Source of the DNA: Pseudopithomyces maydicus
Taxonomy: Eukaryota; Ascomycota; Dothideomycetes; Pleosporales; Didymosphaeriaceae
DNA: 64,000 nucleotides
Direction: 5' to 3'
NCBI GenBank assembly: GCA_026873275.1
Contig: JANTUC010000002.1
Coordinates: 2,790,001 to 2,854,000, forward strand
The notes under the pieces: model-generated
What the model was told of the DNA's origin: nothing
Databases searched by the model: none
What the model saw: the letters and a program-made list of their open reading frames with translations, nothing else
Shown here: positions 11,202 to 20,846 of the stretch, piece by piece
Position numbering within the stretch: position 1 is the stretch's first letter
Layout: each line of letters begins with the position of its first letter
Position numbers and translations under genes: made by a program

Positions 11202-12515
11202 ATGCGCGTAAATGAGGACGACCTCTACCGCCAATCGACGCAATATAAACACTGGTCCTTCACGCCCTCTAGACTGGTCGAGCTCCGCCAGAAGACGAAC
11301 GCGCACGCCGCCGCCCAGGTCAAGCTTCATATCGCGCAGGACAGGACTGAACGCGCGAAAACCGCTGCTGCCGACATCTCGTCTGCCCCCGACAGCGGCG
11401 CGGATACCCCCAACGGCAATGGCGTAGGCACAGGTGCGAACACGCCCATTCCCAATGGCGCGGGCGACAAGGACGGAGAGGTGGACTGCCTGACTGTGGA
11501 CGAGGAGAAGATGGTCGTGGATAAGTTTTGCGAGACTGCTATGAAGCTGGGCGACTTTCTGAGGCTTCAGCCCGACGTTACTGTGACTCTCTCCCCTGCG
11601 CATGCCGTGGATACATGTGCTAACCAGCGACAGGCCACCGCAATCCAGTTCATGCGCCGGTTCTACCTCTACAACTCGCCCATGACCTATGACGGCAACA
11701 AGATCGCCAAAACCGCCTTCTTCCTCGCCCTCAAACTCGAGCTCGGCACCCGCGCCGGCTCCGCTTCAGATTTCGCCTTGCGCCTGCCTAAGACGTCGCG
11801 CGACGACATCGTAGCCCCCGAATATACAATCGTGCAGGCGTTGCGCTTCAACTTCGATGTGCGCCACCCGTTCCGCGGGCTCAAGGCCGTTCATCTCGAG
11901 CTCGAAGACTTGGTGCGCGGCACCTACGCCAGCATCCCCCAGAACCCCACAGATGCCCAGGAGACACGGGCAAAGGCGCTCGCCGCCCTCAACGTCGACA
12001 CCACGGAAAAGGCTGAAAGCACCCTCGGAAACATATACGCCCACGCCAAGGACATCCTCGCCATGGCCGCCCAGCTCACAGACGCCTACTTCCTCTACAC
12101 CCCCTCGCAGATCCTGCTCGCCGCCAACTCGCTCGCCGCGCCCGCCCTCACCGACCTCTATCTCGCCACCAAGGTGAATCCTTCCTCCCCGGCCTTCGCC
12201 AAGATCATCTCCACCATCAAGTCCTGCGCCGAGCTGCTGTCCAGCCACAGGAGCTACGCGCCGCAGCCCCTCGCCGAGAAATTCACCTGGGCCGAAACCG
12301 ACCCGCCGGCCACTAAGAAGGCCATGAAGAAGCTGAAGCAGTGCAAGGATCCCTTCACGCAGGACCTCGTCGCGCTCAACGCTGGCAAGAAGCGCGACGT
12401 GGTGCGCGACGGCAGCCTCGAGGAAGGGAAGGCTAAGCGCCGGAAGCTCAATCGCGAGAAGGCGGAGCAGGAGAACGATGCGTTTTGGGGGCCGGAGCTG
12501 AAAAAGGATGGTTAG
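11202..12515 (+). CDS. CCL1: cyclin H-like subunit of TFIIH/CDK-activating kinase (Ccl1)
   Basis: The cyclin partner of Kin28/Cdk7 in TFIIH, acting in the nucleus in RNA polymerase II initiation. Exons 11202-11582 and 11634-12515 give 420 residues. The 51-base intron (GTGACT donor, GCTAAC branch, GACAG acceptor) is a multiple of three and could be read through; splicing restores the family sequence DVTATAIQFMRRFYLYNS. The N-terminus MRVNEDDLYRQSTQYKHWSF matches the Ccl1/cyclin H start. A Ser/Gly/Pro-rich insert follows, then cyclin box 1 (VDKFCETAMKLGDFLRL onward) and HPFRGLKAVHLELEDL. The second cyclin fold includes LTDAYFLYTPSQILLAANSLA. The basic C-terminal tail has KAKRRKLNR, a probable nuclear signal. 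Identification is by family resemblance and is firm. Confidence 0.9.
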   Translation: MRVNEDDLYRQSTQYKHWSFTPSRLVELRQKTNAHAAAQVKLHIAQDRTERAKTAAADISSAPDSGADTPNGNGVGTGANTPIPNGAGDKDGEVDCLTVDEEKMVVDKFCETAMKLGDFLRLQPDVTVTLSPAHAVDTCANQRQATAIQFMRRFYLYNSPMTYDGNKIAKTAFFLALKLELGTRAGSASDFALRLPKTSRDDIVAPEYTIVQALRFNFDVRHPFRGLKAVHLELEDLVRGTYASIPQNPTDAQETRAKALAALNVDTTEKAESTLGNIYAHAKDILAMAAQLTDAYFLYTPSQILLAANSLAAPALTDLYLATKVNPSSPAFAKIISTIKSCAELLSSHRSYAPQPLAEKFTWAETDPPATKKAMKKLKQCKDPFTQDLVALNAGKKRDVVRDGSLEEGKAKRRKLNREKAEQENDAFWGPELKKDG

Positions 12516-13097
12516 AAAGCTTCTCTGCGGAGAGTGCGGAGAGGGGCAAGGCGTGTGGTTAGAGTAATGCTGTCTTGCAGCGAGCTCTGTGTTAGCGAGC
12601 AGGACGGTACATGGACCGAGGTGGATGGTATCCTAATGCGTATACCACCGGGGGCGGTACTACCGCAGAGCGACGAGGCACAACAGAGCGGGGAGGTTTA
12701 TTTCTTTGCATAGCGTGGCGTTTGGGGATAACTTCGGATGACTGATGGGGCTACGACTGGGCTGCGATGTGCGGGTGGGTATAAAAATGTCCGCTTCAGT
12801 CTTTGGAAGTGGGATACCCGATATGGTTCACAGTTTGTATATGACATCTTTAATGGTAGGAAACTTCTGGCACGTTCAGAATTGAGTGAATTAGAGAACT
12901 CTCCTAGAAAGAGAGTTGTTTACCCTACTGCAGTTGAGAAAGAATTGAAAAAGAAAAAGAAAAAGTGTTGCCCGTCTCTATGAGATGCGGAGCAAACTTC
13001 CCGTCGGAGAGCAGTTGACCTACTGCAATTGAAAGAGAAATGAGAAAAAAGAAATGTTGCCGCCCGCCTCTACGAGGTGCAGAACAAAGATTCGGAC

Positions 13098-13223
13098 GCC
13101 GTGATGACGGCCATTAGAGATGGAAAGACCAACCGTGGTCTTGCTAGAAGAAGAGAAATTACTTCCCCGTCGCCGTGATAACAGCTAGGGTCAGACGTGG
13201 AAGGACCGACCACGGCCTTGCCA

Positions 13224-13230
<7 letters not shown>
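13098..13230. repeat. diverged tandem duplication (about 74-bp period)
   Basis: The segment beginning GCCGTGATGACGG at 13098 recurs, altered, at 13172 (GCCGTGATAACAG). The copies share GGAAAGACC/GGAAGGACC and CTTGCTAGAAGAA/CTTGCCAGAAGAA, and most differences are transitions. A similar duplicated pair begins at about 12925 and 13020. The transition bias could reflect old RIP mutation, but too few sites are available to say. Confidence 0.6.
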
Positions 13231-13308
<78 letters not shown>

Positions 13309-13310
13309 AA
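13227..13310 (+). repeat. (GAAA)21 microsatellite
   Basis: Twenty-one uninterrupted GAAA units, purines on the plus strand, adjoin the diverged duplication. Both strands stay open across it, producing artificial Lys/Glu- and Phe/Leu-rich frames that are not genes. Confidence 0.97.
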
Positions 13311-13680
13311 AAATTCCCGGAAGAAAAGAAAATGCATCCGATACGGCTGTACTCAAACCGACGACCCATGATGTTGTTACAAATTCCCTCCTTCGTACGC
13401 CGCGCCTTCAACCAGTCCAGGAAAGACCAGCAGAAGCGCAGTATACGTTGGAAGGAAATCCTCGAACCACCATATGAAAGAAGCCCCGCGGGCGCCCGGC
13501 AGTCGTAGAGTCCGTCAAAGTGCTGAAAGCAATACAAATAGCATGCGAAACAGAAACCATTCCAGGAGTTGATTGCACCTAGGCTTTGGCCTTAGCCTTG
13601 GCATAGCCATTTTTCAACAACTCTGGCCACCATGTCTTTATATGGCTGACGAACACCTCCTCCGACTCCGGGCTCGACCG

Positions 13681-16141
13681 TCACTGATCACGCCGCTCCG
13701 TCTCAGCCTTCTTGGCCGCCTCGGTCTTCTTGCCTGCCTCGCCCTTCTTGCCTGCGGGGCTATTGTCTGCCTTACCAGCTGGGCTATTGTGCACCATGGG
13801 CGCGGTGGGGATGGAATTGACGCCTCCCTTGGGGGTTCCCAGGACCGAGTTACCAAGGTTGATGGGCTTGCGCGGGACGTCTTTGGCTTCCTGGTCGAGG
13901 ACCTCTTGCATAGCGGGTGTCTCGGTCGCCTCGTCGCTCTCATCGTCGGCGTTGCGGTCGTGGAAAAGTTCGTCCAGGCCATCACCGCTGCCGCTACCCT
14001 TGTGATTGCCGCTACCGCTACCGCTGCTACGATTCGCACGCTCAGCATTGCCAAACATGCCGTAGCGCTGGTGGGGCTGCTCCTTGGGGCGCTGCTGAGT
14101 CGAAGGCTGCTTGGTCGGGGTCTCAGGCATAGCATTAGAAGTATCAGCGCGGGTGGAAGAGCCACGGAGGGTGCTGTTCGAGCAGGTAGAGTACTTGTTC
14201 GGCTGCTTCTGGGGAGGGGTGCGCGGGTTCTGCTTCTGCGAGAAGGCGTAGCCCTCGTCGATGACGGAGGTCACTTCCAGAGCGCGGCGGGGCGAGTCAC
14301 GGCGGCCGTTGCCCTTCTTGAAGAGGTCGGCGTGGGTTTGGGGCAAGGGGTGGTCGTGGACTCGGTGGTAAGAAATCTCCCGGTCGGATGGGTAGTAAGT
14401 CTTCTGCTTGTTGGATGGTGGCAGGGGATCGTGGAGTCGATTCAGATACTGGAGGTTCGGCGGGTTGGATGCTGGCTTTGGGAGCTCCGTGCGGCGGACT
14501 GGGTTCTGCTTGGGACGCTCCGGGTGGGCCTTGCGGACCATACAGGGCTCAGCTAGCGGGAGGTGCTCATCTTCGGAGGCATTGGGTGCAGAGTTAATGG
14601 CGGGAGGGGGTTACGAAGAGGGAGATTCGTCGCGATCCACGGCTGAAGGTCTAGGTCAGCTGAGATGAATCGTGTTTGTTTCTGTTTACTCACTATGGGC
14701 GACATCTCCGTCTTCATGGCCGCGCTGCAGCTCAAAGAGTGGGCCTGAAGATGGCTTCCGAGCACCACCTTTATCCTTACTGATAGCTAATTTGAGCATA
14801 CGGTTAGCCTAAACAATAGCAAGATGGCACTGCGTGAAAGTTTGAACGTGGCCGATCTTGGGACCGCATGTTCAAACTTCGATCGATCACTGCAGAAGCA
14901 TAGCATGATGACTTACCTATGCCGCTACCGCTGCTGTTGTCATTGCCGCTGCTGTTGTCATTGCCGCTGCTGTCTCCGTTGCCGATGAGCTTTGGTCCCG
15001 CCTTGTTCGACTTCATGTACTGGTCCTCAAAGTTCTTCAACACCTCGTGTAGATCTGCAATAGAATTGTGAAGCATTATGTCCGGACTGCCCACACTAAC
15101 GTAGACGGAGACCACGTTCCAAGAAGCCATCAACAGACTATCGAGCTCGGGAAAAGCAGACTTGACAAAGGCGTCGAAGAGATCAGCCTTCGTCTTGTCC
15201 GAAAGTCGGTTCACAGATTCGGTCTTCGCATCTTCTTTGATGAATTCGAGACCGATTCGCTTCTTCTTGTTGAGCGGGTGGCGGTTGATGAGGTCGCCAG
15301 GTCGCTTCCGGGACTCCTGCGCTACAAGTTTGATGAGATATACTGTTTAGGTAAAAATTAGGGACGAGAGAACTTACTATATGCCATAGAGGACTCAACG
15401 CCTTCGTTCGAATTCATGAGGCTCGCAAAGGCCTGTTGTTCAGGTTAAATATAACGATAGCAACCAACAGTTGCCACTATCCACATTTCTCAAGGAAAGA
15501 TACTCATCACTTTCTTGGATGGAATAGAAGAGCATCAAGAGAAGGGCAGGTAATGCAAGCGCATAAATCTCAAAAAGTGCTAGGGAAGAGGAGGAGGGGG
15601 AGGAGGAGGGGAGTTTGATAATTACCTGGCTCTCTTTGAAGCGCGGAAGCGCCTGAGGCAGCCTGTTGCGAGCCTCTTCGTACATGTGTTGACGCATCTC
15701 ATTGATCACCTGGATACGGCCATGGATTGCCTCGATCTTGGCCTTGAACTGTGGCAACATACTCCGCGCCACCATGTAGTTGATAGGGATGGAATCAATG
15801 TTGTTGTCATCCTTCGGGATCTCCTCTGCATCGTGAATCTCGAACTGATCCCCGACAAACTTCAGGATGATGCGCTTAATCTGTTTGTTCTTGAGCTCCA
15901 CATTCGACAAGTCAAACGACTTGGCGCTCTCCTTGATGGTGACCGCTACGTAGGGCGGTTGCATGCCGCTGCCAGTACGCTTGTAGGCTGGCGGCTCGGG
16001 GTTGCAGATGCCATCGATGAAGATATCTAGGTGGTGGGGCTCCGTGTACTTGAGCTGGTCACGCAAGATGAAGGCACGCTTTTGAGCCCTATTCAAGTGG
16101 TTGAAGGCCTCCAGCTGCACCGGAGCCAAGTCGACGTTCAT
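13681..16141 (-). CDS. unrecognised five-exon protein
   Basis: Model: exons 16141-15626, 15432-15378, 15321-14917, 14786-14694 and 14552-13681; introns 193, 56, 130 and 141 bases; 646 residues in phase throughout. The N-terminal 170 residues (MNVDLAPVQLEAFNHLNRAQ..., then YVAVTIKESAKSFDL) look folded and mixed in charge. The middle contains KKKRIGLEF and DLFDAFVKSAFPELDSLL. A Ser/Gly/Asn stretch with repeated SSGND follows. The C-terminal third is Pro/Lys/Ser-rich and low in complexity, ending KTEAAKKAETERRDQ. The KRKK-like stretches suggest a nuclear protein, but no domain is recognised. The acceptor of the last intron is uncertain by about 20 bases (CTAG chosen; an earlier GAAG also keeps the frame). 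The opposite strand is also open for 327 codons but lacks a splice chain and looks like a shadow. Confidence 0.6.
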
Positions 16142-17124
16142 CTTGGCAACTTTGTAGCAGCCTGACGGTCAATAAATCGCTGTTGTTGAGATGGCCACAC
16201 TCGAGAACTTACAAGCGACCTCGGAACTTGAAAAGTGGAGTGGAGTGAAAGACCTCAGAATGTGGGAGGAGGGCGGGGTTTTATACCCTTTGGTTGTTGT
16301 GTGTTAGCGTGGCAACGGTAAGGTGAGAGAACAACAACAACAAAGTAACTGGGAAGGTACGAAGTGAAGTTGCGTGGTGCAGAAGATTTTCAGAAGTTCA
16401 AGTTTCAACTTCACGCAGAATTTTTATCATAAAAGACAGTTTTGGTTTGCACCATACATACTATATGCTCTTCGTCGTCGGTCTCTACGTCGGGATTTGT
16501 GAAATACACATAGATCGAGTAGTTAAAAACAAATATCTAGTCTACAAGTAGCGCAGGACTACCTGCAGGAAACGCAGGGCTTGTAACAAGGATAATCTAT
16601 ATGTCCTGCAGCCGAGGAGTACACTGTCCAGTTTAGAAAGTAAAAGCAATATGTATTCTGAAGTTATTTTACATATTCTAGAACTTGGGTCTTTGCATGG
16701 CGTTTGTTGGGTAATGCAAAATACATGCCCTACAATTATCTTACCACAAACATAAACAAACACAGCTAACTGTGACTGACGAATGCACAAGAATGCTAGT
16801 TAGCAAACATATGACACTCGATAGGTTGATAAGCGGGTGCCCATGCCAGATTCCCAAGATGAAAAGAATAGTCTTGAGAGTGAGAATTTGCAAGTAGTAG
16901 ACATGCAACCATTGGGAGTGACACAGTGATACAAAAAGGACCAAATTCAAATATAATGGTGATTAATGAATTTCCATTTCACGCTGCAGGCTGTATTAAA
17001 ATGCTTGGAGTTTACCTAGAGAATAAGATCTAAGGTAATCCAGGCATCGTGGGGCAGACACTGCACGCAGATCTGGTTCAGATACTGCGTACACGCAAGA
17101 AGGGCCAAAATCCAGGTCAGGTCG
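16142..17124. other. intergenic, upstream of the five-exon gene and 3' of RPT2
   Basis: About 1 kb, AT-rich from 16400 to 17000. I see no gene or repeat in it. Confidence 0.5.
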
Positions 17125-18686
17125 TTACAAATACAAGCCTTCCGGCTCACCCTCGCTCTTCGTCTTAAGAACGCGCTCCCTTGCGGTGCGGAAGTCCTCC
17201 ATATTGACACGCATCCTGCGCTCGCGAAGCGCCATCAAACCAGCTTCCGAACAGATCGCTTTGATATCAGCACCGGACAGGTCGTCCTTCTGACTGATGA
17301 ACTCGTCGAGGTCGACGTCTTCGTTCAGGGACATCTTGGATGTGTGCAGTGTGAAAATCTTCTTTTTGGTCGATTCTGTAGACAACATTAGCGATTGAAC
17401 TAATAGAGGTGATGGCATAACATACGATCAGGGTTCTCGAACAAGATCTTCCTGTCAATACGACCAGGTCGGATCAGGGCAGGATCAAGGGTATCGATCT
17501 TGTTGGTGGCCATGATGACTTTGACGTCACCACGATCATCGAAACCGTCCAGCTGGTTGAGCAGCTCTAACATAGTACGCTGGATTTCACGTTCGCCTCC
17601 AGATGTCGACTCGTATCTCTTTGTACCAATAGCATCAATCTCATCGATGAAGACAATCGAGGGCGCGTTTTCGGCCGCAACGGTGAAGAGTTGTCGTACA
17701 AGTCGGGGTCCATCTCCAAGGTACTTCTGGATCAGCTCACTACCGACAATGCGTAGGAAAGTAGCGCTGGTCTGGTTGGCAACAGCCTTGGCAAGAAGTG
17801 TCTTTCCTGTTCCAGGGGCACCGTAGAGGATGACACCTTTCGGCGGCTTGATACCCATCTCTTCGTAAAGCTCGGGATGCAGCAGGGGAAGCTCGACCGC
17901 TTCACGCACTTCCTGAATCTGCTGCTCCAGACCACCGATATCTGCATACGATTCTGTAGGCGCCTTGTCCAACTTCATGACCGAAACCAACGGATCCGAA
18001 TCCTCGGTTAACACGCCGACGACAGATACCGACTTGTGATGCAGTAGGATGCTCGCTCCGGGCTCTAGAAGGTCCTTGTCGACAAATGACATGATTGAGA
18101 CGTAGTATTCAGGGCCGGTCGCGCTCGAAACAATAGCATGGTCGTCGTCGATGAGCTCTTCCAGGTTGCCGACGCCCATGGGGCTGCCTCGCATGTCGTC
18201 CACCCGCGACCTCTCATCAGCATTCCGGTCGTCTCCCTCGGCGTTGACGTTGACGGGCTGGTTCGAGCTCGCCGCGGCCTTCGCCTTCCGTAAGCGCTCT
18301 TGGTTCTCAACGTACTCTTCTTCCAGCAACAGGTGGTCGTGGATGCGCTGCATGCGCAGGTACCTTAGCTTGCATCGCGCGGTGGGGTAGACAGCCGGTA
18401 ATTTGGCGGCGGCGCTGGGTCCAGCGGCCTTCTTCTTCTTCCTGCCGATGCGGGTGGTGGGTTGCGGCGGGGGCTCGTACTTGGGCTTATCCTTCTGTGG
18501 GCAGACGGTCAACGTCATGCACTCAAGATGCGCGGTGCAGCACATATTTTGCGGGAATCGCATACCTTGTCCTTCTTGCTCTTGTCATCGCCAGGGCCTC
18601 CTCCAGCGCCGCTGGACTGTTGATTACCCTATTGCAACGCATCAGTATCACCGTCCGGAGGTTCCTGCGGAAGACAAGCTCACCAT
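17125..18686 (-). CDS. RPT2: 26S proteasome regulatory ATPase subunit Rpt2
   Basis: One of six AAA+ ATPases of the 19S base that unfold ubiquitylated substrates. Exons: 18686-18684 (the ATG alone), 18628-18566, 18494-17426 and 17375-17125, giving 461 residues, close to the family length. The joined N-terminus MGNQQSSGAGGG has the N-myristoylation pattern known for Rpt2. Then come KYEPPPQPTTRIGRKKKK, an N-terminal coiled coil (LLLEEEYVENQERLRKAK), the OB region, Walker A GAPGTGKTLLAKA, Walker B IVFIDEIDAIGTKR, sensor-1 MATNKIDTLDP and arginine fingers in RPGRIDRK. It ends GLYL, the HbYX tail that docks in the 20S ring. The start codon is forced by the myristoylation motif and splice signals. 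It is divergent from UBC1, a functional neighbour. Confidence 0.97.
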
Positions 18687-19385
18687 GACTGTGACTCAGC
18701 GAGAGTATCGGGCAGGGTATTCGTGCGCGGTGTGTATAGTGAGTAGCTCTGGGCGCAGGAAAGCACGTCAATGAGGGTATGACGGTGCTGGGGGTGGAGG
18801 GTGGTGTTTGTAATGTTATTGCCTGCGGCGGCGAGCGAGCTGGCGCACGGCCTATCACGTGCTTCATGTACGCCCGCCACTTCCCGAATGTATGGGATAC
18901 TCCCGCTTCGTCTGTTTCCACAGAGCGCAAGACACGTCAGACCTGGCTGCCGGAGCTTTTACAGCGTACAATAAATAAACCCACTTGTCCCAGTGCACCC
19001 TCGCCTACTTCCGGTGAACAGCAGTGAACAGCTCGTGCCCGCCCGCTTCAGCCCCGCCGTTGGTCGAAGCTCCCACTTCTCCCACCCACTCACTCAACTT
19101 CAACATAGACTTCATAGCTTGCATTTGTAAGTATTAATCACCTTGCAACTTCGTCCTATAGCTTCTTTAGGCGCGCATTCAACGTTTTGCCTGGCTTGCC
19201 CTCAGCTGCGCCCATCACAGCCTCAGGCTGACTCTATAGGTGCGACAGCGGAGCCGCCCACCACCCTGTTGCCTACATTTCCCGCCAGCCGTGCAACTCA
19301 ACCTCGTTCTTTAATCTCGTAGACGTATAACACCACACCGTTACGATCCGTCCTGGGACACGCACACACATACACACCATCCACC
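18687..19385. promoter_or_regulatory. divergent promoter region of RPT2 and UBC1
   Basis: 699 bases separate the two start codons, so both ubiquitin-proteasome genes are probably served by one region. I looked for the yeast Rpn4 site GGTGGCAAA and did not find an exact copy. The UBC1 side is rich in C and T. Confidence 0.45.
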
Positions 19386-20231
19386 ATGTCCTCCAATCGA
19401 ACGCGGCGCATTTCGAAGGAGATCGCCGAGATCCAGAATGATAAGCTGTCACAAATCGTCGTCGAACCCGCAGGGAACGGCGATGACCTCACACATCTCC
19501 GGGGCTCGTTCCCCGGCCCGCCAGACACACCCTACGAAGGCGGCACATACTACGTAGACATCAAGATCGCGAGCGACTACCCGTTCCGACCGCCGAACAT
19601 GCGCTTCGAGACCAAGCTCTGGCACCCCAACGTGAGCTCGGTGACGGTGAGTTCATGGTGCCACACACATGCTTGGGCTTATAACTGACGAGCTGGAAGG
19701 GCGCCATCTGTCTCGACACGCTCAGCACGCAGTGGTCGCCCGTGCTGACCATCAAGTCCGCACTCATCTCGTTGCAGTCCCTCCTCAGCACACCAGAACC
19801 TAAGGACCCGCAAGATGCCGAGGTTGCCAGCATGCTGATACGGAATCCTTCCGAATTCGAGCACGTCGCCCGAGAATGGGCGATCAAGTATGCGGGCGCG
19901 CCGAAGAAGGAGATCGCTGAGGGTAGTGGCGGTGCTACGGCTGAGTCTCTTAGAAAGAAGACCCAGGAGGCAAAGGCAAAGGAGCAGAAGGTTGCGTTAG
20001 CAGCGTATGTGTTTTCTCCTTGCAGTTTCCGTGTACCATTGCTGACAAATATAAAGGTACCACGGCTACAACAAGGACCTCGTGGATCGATTCGTCGCCA
20101 TGGGCTTCGACGTTGAGGCCGTCGTCTCCGCTTTCGAGTACGTTGGCATCGACCGTAATGGAGGCGAAGACTACGAACTCGAAGAGGCCTACATGGGTGA
20201 CATCACCGCGCGCTTGTTCGGCGAGGCATAA
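19386..20231 (+). CDS. UBC1: class II ubiquitin-conjugating enzyme E2 with C-terminal UBA domain (Ubc1/E2-25K)
   Basis: An E2 that receives ubiquitin from E1 and builds chains, probably Lys48-linked as known for Ubc1. Exons 19386-19646, 19700-20004 and 20057-20231 give 246 residues. The UBC fold spans about residues 1-150 and includes the HPN motif in LWHPNVSSVTGAICLDTL, where the Cys of AICLD is the catalytic residue. The exon 1-2 joint falls immediately before GAICLD. A charged linker (EAKAKEQKVALA) leads to a UBA domain (DLVDRFVAMGFDVEAVVSAFE) with the MGF loop. Both introns use AAG acceptors, which are uncommon; the protein family dictates them. It shares its upstream region with RPT2. 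Confidence 0.96.
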
Positions 20232-20846
20232 GAGAGCTGCCGTCCTTTTCACAGCAACTTACATTTTCACACGCGTAAATTGTTATATATGAAGATCCAT
20301 TATAGCGGCCTTCTCATCATTTTCCTAACAATCAAGAGCCTTGGTGTATGGGACAACAGGGCGTTTTCCTGAGGCTGTTTTGTCACATTTATGCGGGCGC
20401 AAGGTTGCACAGCCGGTACGGGGAACAGGCCTGGACGTGGAGTATTAGGTATCCACAATTACTTCATTACATAGTCTATTCAGCAATATCGATATGGGAC
20501 ATGTCATGTATGTATATCATGTTGTGCCCACGCAGAACGAAGCATTGCTCCAAATAACAAGCCATATTATTCCGATATAGCAATCAGCTCATACCCAGTT
20601 TTTTTTGTCGGTCTCTGGAGCATGAACCCAGAAAATATTGTGGGACGACATAGTGAAACAGTTTTTTAGCCAGAAGCATACGCGCTATTAGTTCATTTTC
20701 TGTTCCAGTGCTGAAGTGAGCTGTCAAAAGATGTTTCCTTTCTCTCTCTGTACATGTCCCGAACTATTATGCATGTTAGAGATCAGCTATGCTGTTCACG
20801 TTAATCTGAGATCGGATCTGAAGAACGAGGCCCTCGATGCGAAAGG
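20232..20846. other. convergent 3' intergenic region
   Basis: It lies between the 3' ends of UBC1 and the FHA kinase. AT-rich in places. I see nothing structured. Confidence 0.5.

Larger units (their letters stand above)
12516..13680. other. convergent intergenic region with repeats
   Basis: It lies between the 3' ends of CCL1 and the next minus-strand gene. It contains imperfect tandem duplications and a long GAAA microsatellite, listed separately. No gene is supported. An 81-codon frame at 12738 has no coding character. Confidence 0.5.

Noticed and set aside
11766..12248. Minus-strand Gly/Val/Glu-rich frame opposite CCL1
   Set aside because: Antisense of a GC-rich coding exon, without its own signals.
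13070..13537. Long frames through the GAAA tract on both strands
   Set aside because: They arise because a tetranucleotide array contains no stop codon. Not genes.
13573..14556. Plus-strand 327-codon Leu/Ala-rich frame
   Set aside because: It lies opposite the C-terminal exon of the five-exon gene. Its composition is that of an antisense shadow and no introns or motifs support it.
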